Under the pieces are notes generated by a model, which saw only the letters and a list, made by a program, of their open reading frames with translations, did not search any database and was not told the origin of the DNA. A DNA stretch of 64,000 nt from Perilla frutescens (taxonomy: Eukaryota > Streptophyta > Magnoliopsida > Lamiales > Lamiaceae): NCBI GenBank assembly GCA_026008535.1, contig BRKX01000007.1, forward strand, positions 9,881,001 through 9,945,000, read 5' to 3'. Below are positions 11,400 to 22,401 of this stretch, piece by piece. Each line of letters opens with the position of its first letter. Within the stretch, counting starts at the first letter, position 1. The translations under genes were made by a program, and so were the position numbers.

Positions 11400-12544
11400 C
11401 AAGGATGAAAATATTGCTATCGCACCATATATCACAACTTCAATTTTACAGATATATCACCGGATATATCGATATCGCATATCGATATCGCAGAAAATTG
11501 AAAAAAATGACATAAACTATATTAAAATCTTGGAAATTTAGCAAGAAATTTTAGGAACTATTATAACATATTATTATGTCATATTCTACTCAAAATTTTG
11601 ATAAAATTGTATTTTGAAAGCAAACATATGAATAATACAATATATAAATACTGTCTGAGACAATACATTTGACAAAATAATACATAATGCAATATAAAAT
11701 AACTAAATAAACATTATAAAGTACAATTAATACCAAAATGGAGATCTATGAGGTTCAAATATATTAGATAGAATGACACCTTGGTACTAACTCATCACAT
11801 TAGAGTAATTCTGGATAAAATATTTTGATTTCTTCCAATAGCTTCACCATGGATTTGATAATGTCTATTGACCCAATTATTTTGTTGATGCACATTTTGA
11901 CCTCCATAAACATTTTGATAATATTCGCACAACCAAATCTCTAACTGTAGGTGATGAATGACTATATATAACCCACCACTAAACTGTCATTACTAAAGAC
12001 CAATAAATATATAATGCATATTTATTCATTGAAGACATGATTTTAAATTATTTAAACAAGCTCTATTTAAAAATATTAAGTAAAATACTTATATGGGACC
12101 ATAGTAGATTGAGAAGCAATTGCAGGACGATCAGCAAATCCTTTTCTCTCATCACGAAAAAATAAAGCTGGTGCATCTCACTTTTCTTTCTAAGACATCC
12201 GTTGGGTTCCCAGACTTCTTTCTTTTATATTTTTTTGAAGTGTGAGTGTCTTTGTAAAGCAAAGAATATTGCAATTTAAATAATTATGTTGAAGACCTAA
12301 AAAAGACCACAAAAATATATAATATTAAATAAAAATCAAAATATATTATAGAAATATAGAAAAATCATGATATATTGCGATATATTGCGATTTATAGCGA
12401 TATATTGTGATTTATAGTGATATATTGCGATATTTCGCCAATACCCGGGAAAAAAGATATTCTACCCCATATCCATATCGCAATGTCAAAATCTGCGATA
12501 TATCCGCGATATATCTGTGATATTTCACGATATTTCAATCCTTG
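11400..12544. mobile_element. hAT-like non-autonomous element with GATATATCG-type subterminal repeats
   Basis: It is bounded by terminal inverted repeats CAAGGATGAAAATAT and, at the other end, the complement of CAAGGATTGAAATAT. It is flanked by 8-bp duplications GAACGGAT (11392-11399) and GAGCGGAT (12545-12552), with one mismatch. Eight bases is typical of hAT elements. Both ends are packed with GATATCG/CGATATATC words in both orientations. A short minus-strand open stretch at about 12100-12190 may be a relic of a transposase C-terminus, but I cannot confirm this. Confidence 0.7.
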
Positions 12545-12552
12545 GAGCGGAT

Positions 12553-12793
12553 ACACTTATAGCATATACACTCGACAGTGAGCGTTCTTTGACCCATGTG
12601 AGAGCTTGTACTTTAATAATTGTATCATGATGATCTTAATGTGCTTGTTTAGTTCTGATTGTCAATATTATCTTTGCATTCCTAGTTCTTTGATTTTGAA
12701 GTAATTGTCATCTTGGATTCTATTTCATCAAAAAATTTGCCCGCTTCTCTTGTTATTGTTTGGGGACAAACAATTATTTAAGTTTGGGGGAGT
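12553..12793 (+). other. 3' spacer end and polypurine tract of element 1
   Basis: Non-coding. It ends with a small hairpin (TGTTTG GGGA CAAACA, about 12757-12772) and the polypurine tract AAGTTTGGGGGAGT at 12780-12793, directly before the 3' LTR. The same hairpin-tract arrangement precedes the 3' LTR of the second Athila-like element. Confidence 0.75.
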
Positions 12794-14463
12794 TGATGAG
12801 TGTCTAATTTACACTCATTTTTCATTGCATTTAGTTATAAATGTAATAGGTTTTAAGTATATAATGTTGTAAATAATGTAAATATCGTTTTTATCTTTAG
12901 TTTTATTCTATGTGGCCAATACAGGAATTTTCGGGTTAATACAAAGCAAATTAAAGTTGAATTGGGATTGTGATCAACAATGGCCGCACGAGACAATAAA
13001 AGATGAAGAAAACCAAGTGTTGGGCTCAAACTCGACCAAGAAACGTAGTTTCCTTGGTCCGGCATCACAACGCATGTAGACACGGCCTCCGAACTCGACC
13101 AAAAGGTCGCGGTGTAGAGCCCTTCAGGAGCTGAAAAACAAGAGACCCGGACGCGGCCCAGAGGCGCGACCCATCAAGGGGTTGCGGTGCAGACCCCTCC
13201 GGGCGCGATCACAGGGGAGGCCACTCCCCAGGCCCTCTGCACCATGGCCCCCTGGCGAGACCGAACTGCTCGAGTTTCAGCCCCTTCAGGAATGTGTTTT
13301 CCTTTGTTCCAAACTCAATCTCCAGATGCGAGTCTATCGGGGTCGCGCTCAAGACTGACGAATTCGACTTTTGACTTCTGGCATCCCATTATTGGTCCAC
13401 TATATGATATAACTTGGGGAGAGTTCAAACCATTCATCTCCCACTTGATTTTAGGCAAGAAACACACTACACTTAGGGATTTTTGAAGAACAAGAAGATC
13501 AAAAAGAAGAGGAAGAAACAACTATCCATCTTGAGGATTCAAGCCAAGGGATTGAAGAAGAGGGTTCTACATTGGGTTTTATCTTCTCTTTGATTTTCTA
13601 CTCTTGTTCTTAGAATGGGTTTTGTTGCTTTTCTCTTTGTTCTTGATGTTATTGTAAATATGGTAGGCTAGAGCCCTTAGGGCTCTAGGATGTGGAGAAA
13701 CAATGTGAATCTTGTTCTTGATAAGGGTTTTATCTATGGTTATGCTTTGTCAAGATTTTAATCTATGCTAGTTCTCGAATGATGTTGTTTGAGTGACCTT
13801 CATTTAACATCAAATGTATGATTCACTTACATCTTGCCCATCCCGTGATCATAAGCATGTATGGATTGAATCCATGTATTTGTACTCTTCGTTGAATGTC
13901 GAATATGTGGAAGGAATTGTGACCCCCTTTGAGCCTTTGGTAGGTGTGACCTTGGAATGTATTAGTGATAGTTATTCTTGTCACCTTCGCAATTTAAGAG
14001 ATATTCGAGAGATGCTCTTACTATATTCGTGGTCATCCTATCGTTGAATGAAGCATGATTGTTAAGAATACCCTTGTTATATGTTCAAGAGTAGCATTGT
14101 GTATCCATGTCCTAGAGTCTTGCTTTTAACTTGTTATTCTAAATCATTTCCTTTTTAGATCTTGATTTCTTGCATTGTTATTCTAGTTTTCAAATTGTTG
14201 TTTAAAGTGGTTGTTGTTTGGAATTTGATCTCTTAAGTTTATGTTTTGGTATTGTGGATGAAAATCAACTCTCATTTAAGCATCGTCTAGATAATTTGCC
14301 AATCTATCATCGTGGTACTTGCATTATCGAGTCTTAATTCTCATTCCCTGTGGATCGACCTCGTATCATCCTATCTACATTTATATGCTTATACACTTGT
14401 ATGCATGACACGAGTTAAACATTAAAATGAGAGAAATATAAAAGGAGAATAAATTCCCTATCA
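12794..14463 (+). repeat. 3' LTR of element 1
   Basis: 1670 bases from TGATGAGTG to CCTATCA. The 5' boundary is set by the polypurine tract and the 3' boundary by comparison with the 5' LTR. It holds a CpG-rich block at 13040-13270 with repeated GGTCGCG/GCGCGACC words. A TATA-like CTATATGATATA near 13402 follows, which may be the promoter. The first 160 bases recur as a fragment at 44117-44275. Confidence 0.9.
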
Positions 14464-14465
14464 AG

Positions 14466-15555
14466 GATGCTGTATTGGGGGGAGTTCAAGGTAAAAAAAT
14501 TAATATATATGTATTTTGTGGTGTCTAATATTATTACTAACGTCGTTGGTTATTGATGTGTTAATACAGAAGGAGTTTAGGTAGTCATTCCCTGATGAGG
14601 AGATCCTTCCGCTCTTCTGGAAGAACTGCCAGGATCGGTACAGGGACATGGTATACCACATGAAGAAGGATCACCACCAGGTGGGCAAGAGGCCCGATTT
14701 TGTGCTCCTGGAGGACTAGCCTACCTGGATAGCATACTGGCAGGCCGAGGAGACTCAGGAGAAGGCTTGCCTGGTCAAGAGGAACTGCAACACCGAGTCT
14801 GATGGACTAGGATCATCCAGCCAGACTCACCATGGAGGCGCCAACTGTGCCGTGGATCATATGCGCGATCTGGTACGATTTATATTAATTATTCAAGTTT
14901 ATAGTATAATAAAATAGCACTTTAATTTCTAATAGATTTTGTTTTATCCTGTTTAATCAGGCTAGAGAGCAGCATCTGTCTGACTGGGAGGCGCGCTACC
15001 AAACCTACCGCCGCCTTCACTGCCCGGACGGCCTTTGGACCACAGCCAAGGCGAGGGAGAACAATGTAAATTAATTTTTTACAAATATTTTAATATATAT
15101 TTATATATATATATATACCAAATTAATTACATTTATCCTGATAAATACAGGATAAATGTGACACCTTGGCCGCGAAGTGGAGATTGGAGGGCAGGGAGCC
15201 GGACATGGGTAAAATTTTCCGCCAGGTGGTGACGCCCAACAGCAAGGGGCGCGCTATCGGGCTGGGGAACATGGCCCTTGCCATTCATCGCCCTTCTATT
15301 GCACTTAGAGGATCCTCCTCGTCATGGAGCCTGGGCTCCGGGTCACTGTACACCCAGGCTGAGCTCGATGCGAGGCTGGGTGAGATGCAGGCACAGATGG
15401 ATGCCCATTGTGAGTCTGTCCAGGTGGTGCTAGAGAAGCAGGCGAGGATGGAGTCCGTACTCGAGCACCTTCTCAGTCAGCAGCCGGGTGGTGCTGGTGA
15501 CGGATCCAGAGGGCCTAGTAGCGGTTCCGGAAGGCCGGATGGTGAGGAGAGCTAG
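14466..15555 (+). pseudogene. CACTA-associated ORF (Ptta/En/Spm plant transposase type), broken
   Basis: Four exon pieces are visible, with GT-AG introns: up to 14490, 14570-14872, 14961-15065 and 15151-15555. The first ends in YWGEFK. The second has FWKNCQDRYRDM and RPDFVLLED followed by YWQAEETQEKA, the W/F-rich DNA-binding layout of the plant Ptta/En/Spm domain (family knowledge). The last has SKGRAIGLGNMA, the conserved 'KGR-YGLG' block, then a Q/E coiled coil and a G/S-rich tail ending at TAG 15553-15555. In-frame stops after KEFR and after LLED break the second exon. Upstream exons would lie beyond element 1, outside the window. Confidence 0.75.
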
Positions 15556-16066
15556 TAGTTGTATTATATTTGTATTTTGATACAATTTTGATATTTATTT
15601 ATTTGTATTATACATTTTGTATTAAATTATGTTCAATTATATATATATATATATTAGTTTTATGATTTTTTATTATATTTGGGTACAAATAAATAGTTAA
15701 AAAGAAAAAGGAATTAAAAATAAACCGAATTAAAAATAGAAAATCGAATTAAAAATAGAAAATCGAATTAAAAATAAAAAAATTAAAAAATAAAAATGGC
15801 GACAGAAATATTCTGTCACCCGTTTTTTTGTCCGTTGCCTCATTTAGACTACCATTTATGACGACACTTTAAGGCGACGGACCCTTCAGTCGCTAAATCC
15901 GTCGCCACATTTGGCGACGGAATATTCCGTCGCCTTCTTTATTTAGCGACTAAATTTACGAGATGGATAATTTCCGTCGCCATTTCGTCGCCCGTTAAAT
16001 TGGCGACGGAAAATAGGTACGTGGCGACGGAAATTTTCATCGCTATTCGGTCATTTTCTTGTAGCG
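15556..16066 (+). repeat. CACTA 3' subterminal region with palindromic repeats
   Basis: After the ORF come AT-rich DNA, three to four units of about 18 bases (GAATTAAAAATAGAAAATC, 15727-15780), and from 15798 about eight copies of GGCGACGGAA in either orientation. One is a perfect 22-bp palindrome at 15913-15934, with half-site GGCGACGGAAT. Such arrays are the usual TNPA-type binding regions of CACTA elements. Confidence 0.75.
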
Positions 16067-16590
16067 CTTTGGGCTGACTCCCCAATGTTCAAACCATTAT
16101 TATTACAGTGACAGTTGACATAGCATGAACGTCTGAATATGAGTTGCTCGTTTAATATATTTTGGATAATGCGTATTCTCCACTGAGTGTATTCGTTATA
16201 CTCATCCCTTCATTATAATATTTCAGGTTAAGGAGTTCGGTGATGATGATGTGGAGATGGATGTGGTTTAAGTTTTTATTAAAGTATAAGTTATCAAACT
16301 TATTTCACTACTAAACTTTTAGTTGTTATTTATGTTGAATTATCTGTTTCTGACTTTAAAAATACTTTGGAGTTTAAACTATTTAAAATTGCTTCGGCAC
16401 TATGTTTTATGAAGTATTATGCTAGTTTCTTCAATACAAATTTATTTATGTATTATTATGGTTTTCTAGTTTATTTATATATTTGAGAAAATGCTTTAAA
16501 TTCTCTATTGTATATTATTTTATATGTTAGTTTTTATAAAATCGATAGCATTCTATGGTTATAAGATTAGGGTGTTATATTAACACAGTC
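16067..16590 (+). repeat. Decayed LTR remnant, probably Del/Tekay-like
   Basis: CCACTGAGTGTATTCG followed by TTTCAGGTTAAGGAG at about 16180-16235 parallels the 3' part of the Del/Tekay-like LTRs at 51118 and 52946 (CCACTGAGT, then CACAGGTTGAGATGCTG). The stretch ends near GGGTGTTATATTA, close to the usual GTTACA end. The CACTA element interrupted it. A last exon of a host gene is the alternative reading. Confidence 0.4.
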
Positions 16591-16966
16591 AAATTCCAAA
16601 CATTTAACTTCTTCACAAACTCAGATCGACAAAGAATATGAAGCAGATTTCATTCCTTCCGACCACATCTCAAAACAAAGCCGAAAATAATTACGAAAAA
16701 ATCTTAATTTCGTGGTCTGGACCATATTGTCTGCTCATTTGCTCAACCGGAATCTAATATTTGGGTGACTTGTCCTCCGCCGCCGCCGCACCATACCATC
16801 TTGGGCGCCTCCATTTCAAACTCGAAATATATATATATATATATATTTTTTAATTTCACCATTTTTGCATGCATCTAACCTCCGATTCTCGTGTATGCTT
16901 AACTATGGAAGAGAGAAAAGAGTAGGAACTAAAGAACTGAGTAGTAGACTATAGACCGCGACTGAT
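16591..16966. other. Unassigned spacer
   Basis: No gene seen. It contains a CCGCCGCCGCCG stretch near 16777 and an (AT)n run at about 16827-16846. Confidence 0.5.
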
Positions 16967-16974
16967 CGAGAGAT

Positions 16975-17119
16975 GAGAAATTCTACATTGGTGGTTGGCT
17001 AGTATCCAACCACTAATACACAATTTAAAAAATACTAAAAATGTATTAGAGAGATAATAAAAAATTATTATAATATATTAGTGTTTGGTGCAGTACCCCA
17101 ACTGGTATGGTAGAAATCT
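16975..17119. mobile_element. 145-bp MITE with perfect 8-bp duplication
   Basis: Starts GAGAAATTCTACATTGG and ends TATGGTAGAAATCT, giving short imperfect inverted ends (AGAAATTCTAC versus AGATTTCTAC). The flanks are identical: CGAGAGAT at 16967-16974 and 17120-17127. The size and the 8-bp duplication suggest a hAT-type MITE. No coding capacity. Confidence 0.65.
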
Positions 17120-17127
17120 CGAGAGAT

Positions 17128-17476
17128 AGTGGTGAAGAAAATTGGAGTCCTCTCCTTCGCTTAAATAAAATTATTTTTTTCTAAAAAAAACAAATATTTG
17201 AATATAAATTCTTATTATAATTAAAATTATTTTATCCAATATTTAATCTTTCCAAGTATGCACTAGATTGTTATATTAATTTAACAAAATCTATAACGGA
17301 TGCACTAATAATCTATCATGCGATGCGGAATTAATGGTACCAGAATATAGTAGGCAGAATTAGATTTATAAGATTTAACAGAGTTTTATAATATTGATAA
17401 AAATAAAAATAATTAATAGATGTAAAAAAACAATGAATACATAAGTAACTAGAGAAGTAAAAATAATTAATAAATA
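17128..17476. other. AT-rich spacer
   Basis: No feature recognised. It is the target DNA of the copia insertion that follows. Confidence 0.5.
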
Positions 17477-17481
17477 AGTAC

Positions 17482-17639
17482 TGTTGTAAACAAGAGAGAG
17501 ATGAGAGAGAATATAAATTATATCCACTTAATATGAGGACCAAATGCCTCTATATATAATAGTACAAGAGCTAGGGTTTTAGGACTAGTAACTTGTCTGT
17601 CACTTATATCATATATATCTATTAGATATATTTACAACA
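17482..17639 (-). repeat. 3' LTR of copia A
   Basis: 158 bases. Minus-strand reading places the polypurine tract AAGGGGGAGTG (about 17639-17650) directly upstream. Contains a CTATATATAATAG stretch that may serve as TATA box. Confidence 0.9.
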
Positions 17640-17859
17640 CTCCCCCTTGAGTGACTAATCCCTAAAACAAATGTTGCCTCATTAAAACCTTACTAGAAAA
17701 ACCTAGTGGGACAAAACCTAGTCAAAGGAAAAATAGTACATCTGCTCCCCCTGATCTTGAGATCACTGTAGATCTTTGAGTCGACGCATGCCGATCTTGT
17801 GTACCAACTTTCTGAATGTTGATGTTGGTAATGTCTTTGTGAATAAGTCTGCCAAATTA

Positions 17860-18354
17860 TCACTTAGTGAATTTGTTGAACGTTGATATCGCCATTCTTT
17901 TGGAGATCGTGTGTGTAGAATAACTTGGGAGAAATGTGCTTCGTCCTATCACCTTTGATGTATCCTTTCTTGAGTACGCATTGCAAGCAGCATTGTCTTC
18001 ATACAAAACAGTTGGATTGATCTTTGATGAAGCTAATCCGCACGACTCTTGGATGTGACTTGTCATATTTCTCAACCATACGCACTCTTGACTTGTTTCA
18101 TGGATTGCAATGATTTCAGAATGATTTGAGGATGTTGCAGTCAAGGTTTGTTTCACAGACTTCCATGATACAGCAGTTCTACCACATGTGAAAACATAGC
18201 CAGTTTGTGACTTGGCTTGATGTGGATCGGATAAAAATCCTGCATCCAAATACCCTACCAGAGAAGAATCGGAGTTTTCCGAATAATATAATCCAAGGTC
18301 CATAGTACCTTTTAGATAATGTAGAATGTGCTTAACATTATTCCAATGTCTCAA
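17860..18354 (-). pseudogene. RNase H of copia A
   Basis: Begins in HILHYLKGTMDLGLYYS, then GYLDAGFLSDPHQAKSQTGYVFTCG and AVSWKSVKQTLTATSSNHSEIIAIHE, the copia RNase H signature (usual DADYAGD, with this copy reading DAGFLSD). YEDNAACNA and the tail are present. Separated from RT by a frame change near 18360-18387. The C-terminus runs out before 17860 through substitutions; 17640-17859 holds the untranslated rest and the polypurine tract. Confidence 0.85.
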
Positions 18355-18386
18355 AGTGGGTGCAGCGCTATATCTTGCGAGAAGAT

Positions 18387-19103
18387 TTACAGAAAAGCTA
18401 TATCTGGTCTAGTATAATTAGCTAGATAAGTTAATGCTCCAATTGCACTTAGATATGGTACTTCAGGACTAAGTATTGTTTCACCATCTTCAATAGGTCT
18501 AAATGGATCTTTCTTCGTATCAAGAGATCTAACGACCATTGGTGATGCTAATGGATGTGCATTATCTATGTAAAAGCGCTTTAACACTTTTCATGCATAT
18601 GTGGATTGGTGAATAAACGTTCCTCCTCGGACACGTTCAATTTGCAAACCAAGACAAAATTTTGTCTTTCCCAAATCTTTCATCTCAAATTCTTTTTTCA
18701 AATATTCAGCAGTTTTATTGAGCTCTTTAGAAGTCCAGATTAAATTTAAATCATCAACATAAACTGCTATAATTGCAAATCCACTTTCGATTTTCTTTAT
18801 GAAAACACAAGGGTAGATATCATCATTCTTGTATCCTTCTTTCAACAGATACTCGCTCAATCTATTATACCATATACGGCCAGACTGTTTCAGCCCATAC
18901 AATGATTTTTGCAGTTTAATCAAAAACATGCTTTTAGGTTTTGACTTTAATGCCTCAGGCATTTTAAATCCTTCAGGGATTTTCATATATATGTCATTAT
19001 CTAATGACCCATATAGATAGACAGTTACTACATCCATAAGGCGCATATCAAGTCTTTGTGACACAGCCAGACTAAGCAGAAATCTCAAAGTAATCGCATC
19101 CAT
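18387..19103 (-). pseudogene. Reverse transcriptase of copia A
   Basis: Two open pieces in the same frame (19103-18591 and 18587-18387) separated by one stop. Blocks in order: MDVVTVYLYGSLDNDIYMKIPEGF, then SLYGLKQSGRIWYNRL, then the catalytic YVDD box (AVYVDDLNLIW) near 18755, then FEMKDLGKTKFCLGLQIE and the connection to RNase H. The N-terminal RT part upstream to about 19330 is present but out of frame. All catalytic aspartates are visible; the stops and the shift kill it. Confidence 0.88.
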
Positions 19104-19423
19104 TACTGAAGAGTATGTTTCCTCATAATCAATTCATGGTCTTTGAGAGAAACCTTACGCTACGAGTCTTGCTCTATATCTCGTAACTTTATTTTTCTCA
19201 TTTTTCTTTTTAACAAATATCCATCTGTATCTAACAAGGGTTTCAGATTCTGGAGTTAGGACTATAGGTCAAAATACTTTCCGGTTATCACAGAAATTTA
19301 ATTCCCTTTCTATAGCTCTTTTCCACATTAGCAAATCATTTCTCTGTTTACATTCTGTGATAGATTTTGGTTCAGGATCCTCATTTAAAATTTGATGAGC
19401 TATATGAAAGGTGAATATATCAT

Positions 19424-19726
19424 CTACAATGATATGTTCTCTCTCCAGTTCTGATTGAAAGATAAATAATTTATTGAGATCTCATGATTTTCAGATACTT
19501 GTAATTCTTCAGGAATTACATCACTTTCATTTGATTGATTAATCATTTTCATCATTGTTTGGTTTCCATCTTGCTCCTTTCTTTTCCTAGGCACAGAATC
19601 TTTGGAACCAACTGGTCGACCACGTTTTTGATGAATTTTAGACTCATTTGCTGCCAAAGCTATTTGTCCTTCAGGGACATCAATTTTGGCTTGAGTATTT
19701 GCAGCATGTATGTGAGATTGTGTCAC
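19424..19726 (-). pseudogene. Integrase C-terminal extension of copia A with AT-hook-like motif
   Basis: Open stretch with KRGRPVGSKDSVPRKRK near 19600-19640. The RGRP core is AT-hook-like and typical of the linker between integrase and RT in several plant copia lineages. The rest is low in recognisable content. It belongs to the same decayed polyprotein as its neighbours. Confidence 0.65.
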
Positions 19727-20041
19727 TTTTCTTGTATCTACAAAAGCATCAGGAAGTTGGTTTGTAATATTTTACAAATGAATAATCTTTTCAACTTCTT
19801 GTTCACATTGATTAGTTCGAGAATCAAAATGTGACAAACTTTTCTCATTCCAAGATATTTCCTTGTGCTTTTCTGGATGTAGATTTGTTCCACCTAATGT
19901 TGGAAATGTCATTTCATCAAAATGACAATCTGCAAAATGTGCAGTAAATAAATCACCCGTTAAAAGTTCATTATACCTTATAATCGAAGGTGAATCAAAT
20001 CCAACGTATATCCCAAGCCTTCATTGGGGACACATTTTTGT

Positions 20042-21220
20042 TCATTGTGGGGGTGAAATTGGGACTTGAACCGCACAACCAAAAGTTCGTAAGGGAGAAA
20101 CATCAGGTTCTCGACTAAAAATAATTTGCATTGGGGAGTATTCATAGTTAGCTGATGGTCTAATATGAACTAATGTTGCCGCATGTAATATGGCATGACC
20201 CCAAGCAGGAGTTGGGAGTTTTGACTTCATAAGTAACGGTCTAGCAATAAGTTGAAGACGTTTAATAAATGATTCTACTAAACCATTTTGAGTATGGACA
20301 TGAGCGACTGAATGTTCAATCTCAATTCCAATAGCCGTACAATAGTTTTCAAATGATTTAGATATAAACTCACTAGCATTATCAAGACGAATTCTTTTAA
20401 TGAAATTGTCTGGGAATTGAGCTCGTAATTTTATAATTTGAGCAAGTAGTCTAGCAAATGCTGCATTTCTAGTAGAAAGCAAGCATACATGTGACCATCT
20501 AGAATAAGCATCAATCAATACCATAAAGTATCGAAAAGGGCCATATGGTGGCTGTATAGGTCCACAAATATCTCCTTGAATTCTCTCTAAGAAAGATGGA
20601 GATTCAATATTAACCTTCGTATATGAAGGTCTAATGACTAACTTGCCTTGCGCACAAGCATCACATGGGAATTCATTTGTCATAAGAATCTTTTGATTCT
20701 TCATGTTGTGCCCATATGAATTATTGATTATTCGGCGCATCATAGTTGCTCCAGGATGTCCAAGCCTATCGTGCCAAAGCATAAAGCTTTTTATGTCATT
20801 GAACTTCGGGTTCATGACATGGTTTGTCTTAATTACCTTTATGAATATGTAATACATCCCAGAAGATAGTGTTGATAATTTTTCTTTTGTTCGCTTATGG
20901 TCGAATACAAAAGAATTTATACAGAGATATTCATTTCCACCTTCTGATATAGTCTCGATGTGGTATCCATTATAGTGGATATCCTTGAAACTTTGTAAGT
21001 TTCTTTTGGACTTACTAGAATACAGGGCATTTTCAATATCTAATTTAGTATCATTTGGTAAAATGATACAAGCTCTTCCAGAGCCTTTAATGATGTTTGA
21101 TGCACCTGATATCGTGTTAACATTATCCTCAGCTAAGGTCAACTTAAGAAAATATTTCTTATTTTGGAGAATAGTGTGTGTAGTGGCACTATCAGCAAGA
21201 CAAATATCACAAGATTCCAT
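20042..21220 (-). pseudogene. Protease and integrase of copia A
   Basis: A 392-residue open stretch. The protease active site is CLADSATTHTIL near 21195 (DSA where DSG or DTG is usual), followed by the flap region. Integrase begins with WHDRLGHPG and CDACAQGKLV (HHCC zinc), then the catalytic core GDICGPIQPPYGPFRY, LIDAYSRW, IRLDNASEFIS, and HVHTQNGLVESFIKRLQ. The N of DNASE replaces the more common G. This is the longest intact piece of the element. Confidence 0.9.
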
Positions 21221-21369
21221 TTGAATGTCTGAGACATTTTTAAAAGAAGATCAATTATTATTGAGTAAAAATACAAAAGGAAAATAAGAAATTATTTTTA
21301 ACAGAAAAACAACGATGTGAAAGTAAATAAGCAATGTCTTCTTATCAACTAGAAATAAATGATAAAGGA

Positions 21370-22401
21370 CTAAACAATGTCCATATGATTGTCTTCAAGC
21401 ACACCACCACCAATCAACTGATCCATATTATCTCCTTTTGGGTCATTAAAGAAGTCGGAGACATCTAAGTGAGTAGTATCAATTGGACCGTCAAAGTCAA
21501 TGACATTGGTTTTCTTCTTGTCTTTTCCTTTGATCGAATCTTGATATAGATCTGCAAGGTGTTTTGCCGTTCGGCAAGTATGTGACCAATGTCCATTCAT
21601 GCCACATCTATGACATGCAGCTTCCTTTTTAGATGAATTGTGCTCGTTGGATATTTTCTGCCTTCTATTGCTAGAGGTTTCATCATTTGGTTTACCGCGT
21701 CCACGATCGCGACCATATCCACGTCCATGTCCACGTCCACATTGGTTTCTACGACCACATCCATTATCATGGTTGAAAGTTGCATTGGCTTCAGGCAATG
21801 CAGCGGAACCAGTGGAGCGGCGTTCGTGGTTTTTCATAAGTAATTCATTATTTTGCTCGGCAATCAACAAACAAGATATTAGTTCAGATTACTTTTTGAA
21901 ACCACGCTCCCTATATTGTTGTTGTAACAACACATTAGAAGCATGAAAAGTGGATAATGTTTTCTCAAGCATGTTAGCATCAGTAATACTCTCTCCATAA
22001 AGTTTCAATTTTGAAATAATTCTAAATAATTCAGAATTATAAGCGCTCACAGACTTAAAGTCTTGCAGTCTAAGATACATCCACTCGTAACGAGCTTTAG
22101 GAAGGACAACAGTCTTTTGATGATCAAACCTTTCTTTCAGGTTTTTCCACAACTCACTCAGATCTTTAACGGTCTAATATTCCATCTTTAGGTCATCATG
22201 AAGATGATGATGAAGGAAAATCAGCACCTTAGCGTGATCCTGTTGAGATGCTTTTTTTTCTTCTTTGATTGTCTCCCCTAGACCCCTTGAGATCAGGTGA
22301 ACATCAGCATCAAGAGTCCATGACATATAATTCTTGCCCGAGATGTCAAGGGCGATGAACTCAAGTTTGGCTATGTTTGCCATTCGTGCAATTCTGCACA
22401 A
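21370..22401 (-). pseudogene. gag of copia A
   Basis: Three open pieces in the same region: 22401-22174, 22152-21889 and 21870-21370, separated by stops. The N-terminus has GKNYMSWTLDADVHL, the copia gag opening; the middle has WKNLKERFDHQK and the YNSELFRIISKL block (UBN2/gag type). The C-terminal piece carries a G/R-rich run and a CCHC zinc knuckle CHRCGMNGHWSHTC at about 21565-21606, which binds the genomic RNA. Ends at 21370 with an acidic tail before the protease. Confidence 0.88.

Larger units (their letters stand above)
1..14463 (+). mobile_element. Athila-like Ty3/gypsy retrotransposon (element 1), 5' end outside the window
   Basis: Order seen: partial 5' LTR, primer-binding site, gag, protease, RT, RNase H, integrase, 2 kb spacer, env-like ORF, long 3' spacer, polypurine tract, 3' LTR. 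The first 787 bases match 13664-14463 closely, apart from a 12-13 base indel, which identifies the LTR pair. The binding site resembles the complement of the tRNA-Asp 3' end, as is usual for Athila. The integrase tail motif FNSRLKLFPGKLK and the extra ORF after pol also fit Athila (family knowledge). All reading frames are broken, so the copy is dead. The upstream end and target duplication lie outside the window. A hAT-like element interrupts the 3' spacer. Confidence 0.9.
14464..16066 (+). mobile_element. CACTA (En/Spm) transposon, 3' part
   Basis: Contains the spliced ORF described separately, AT-rich DNA, a subterminal array of GGCGACGGAA/TTCCGTCGCC words, and a terminal TTTTCTTGTAGCG ending at 16066. 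That end is the CACTACAAGAAAA inverted repeat of plant CACTA elements with one mutated base. The 5' half is missing from the window, because element 1 inserted at 14463/14464. Confidence 0.8.

Noticed and set aside
13187..13486. 99-residue ORF in the 3' LTR of element 1
   Set aside because: Inside the LTR CpG island. No counterpart in related LTRs.
16226..16270. Possible last exon of a host gene after a TTTCAG acceptor
   Set aside because: The surrounding phrases match the 3' part of Del/Tekay-like LTRs elsewhere in the window, so an LTR remnant is the simpler reading, though with low confidence.
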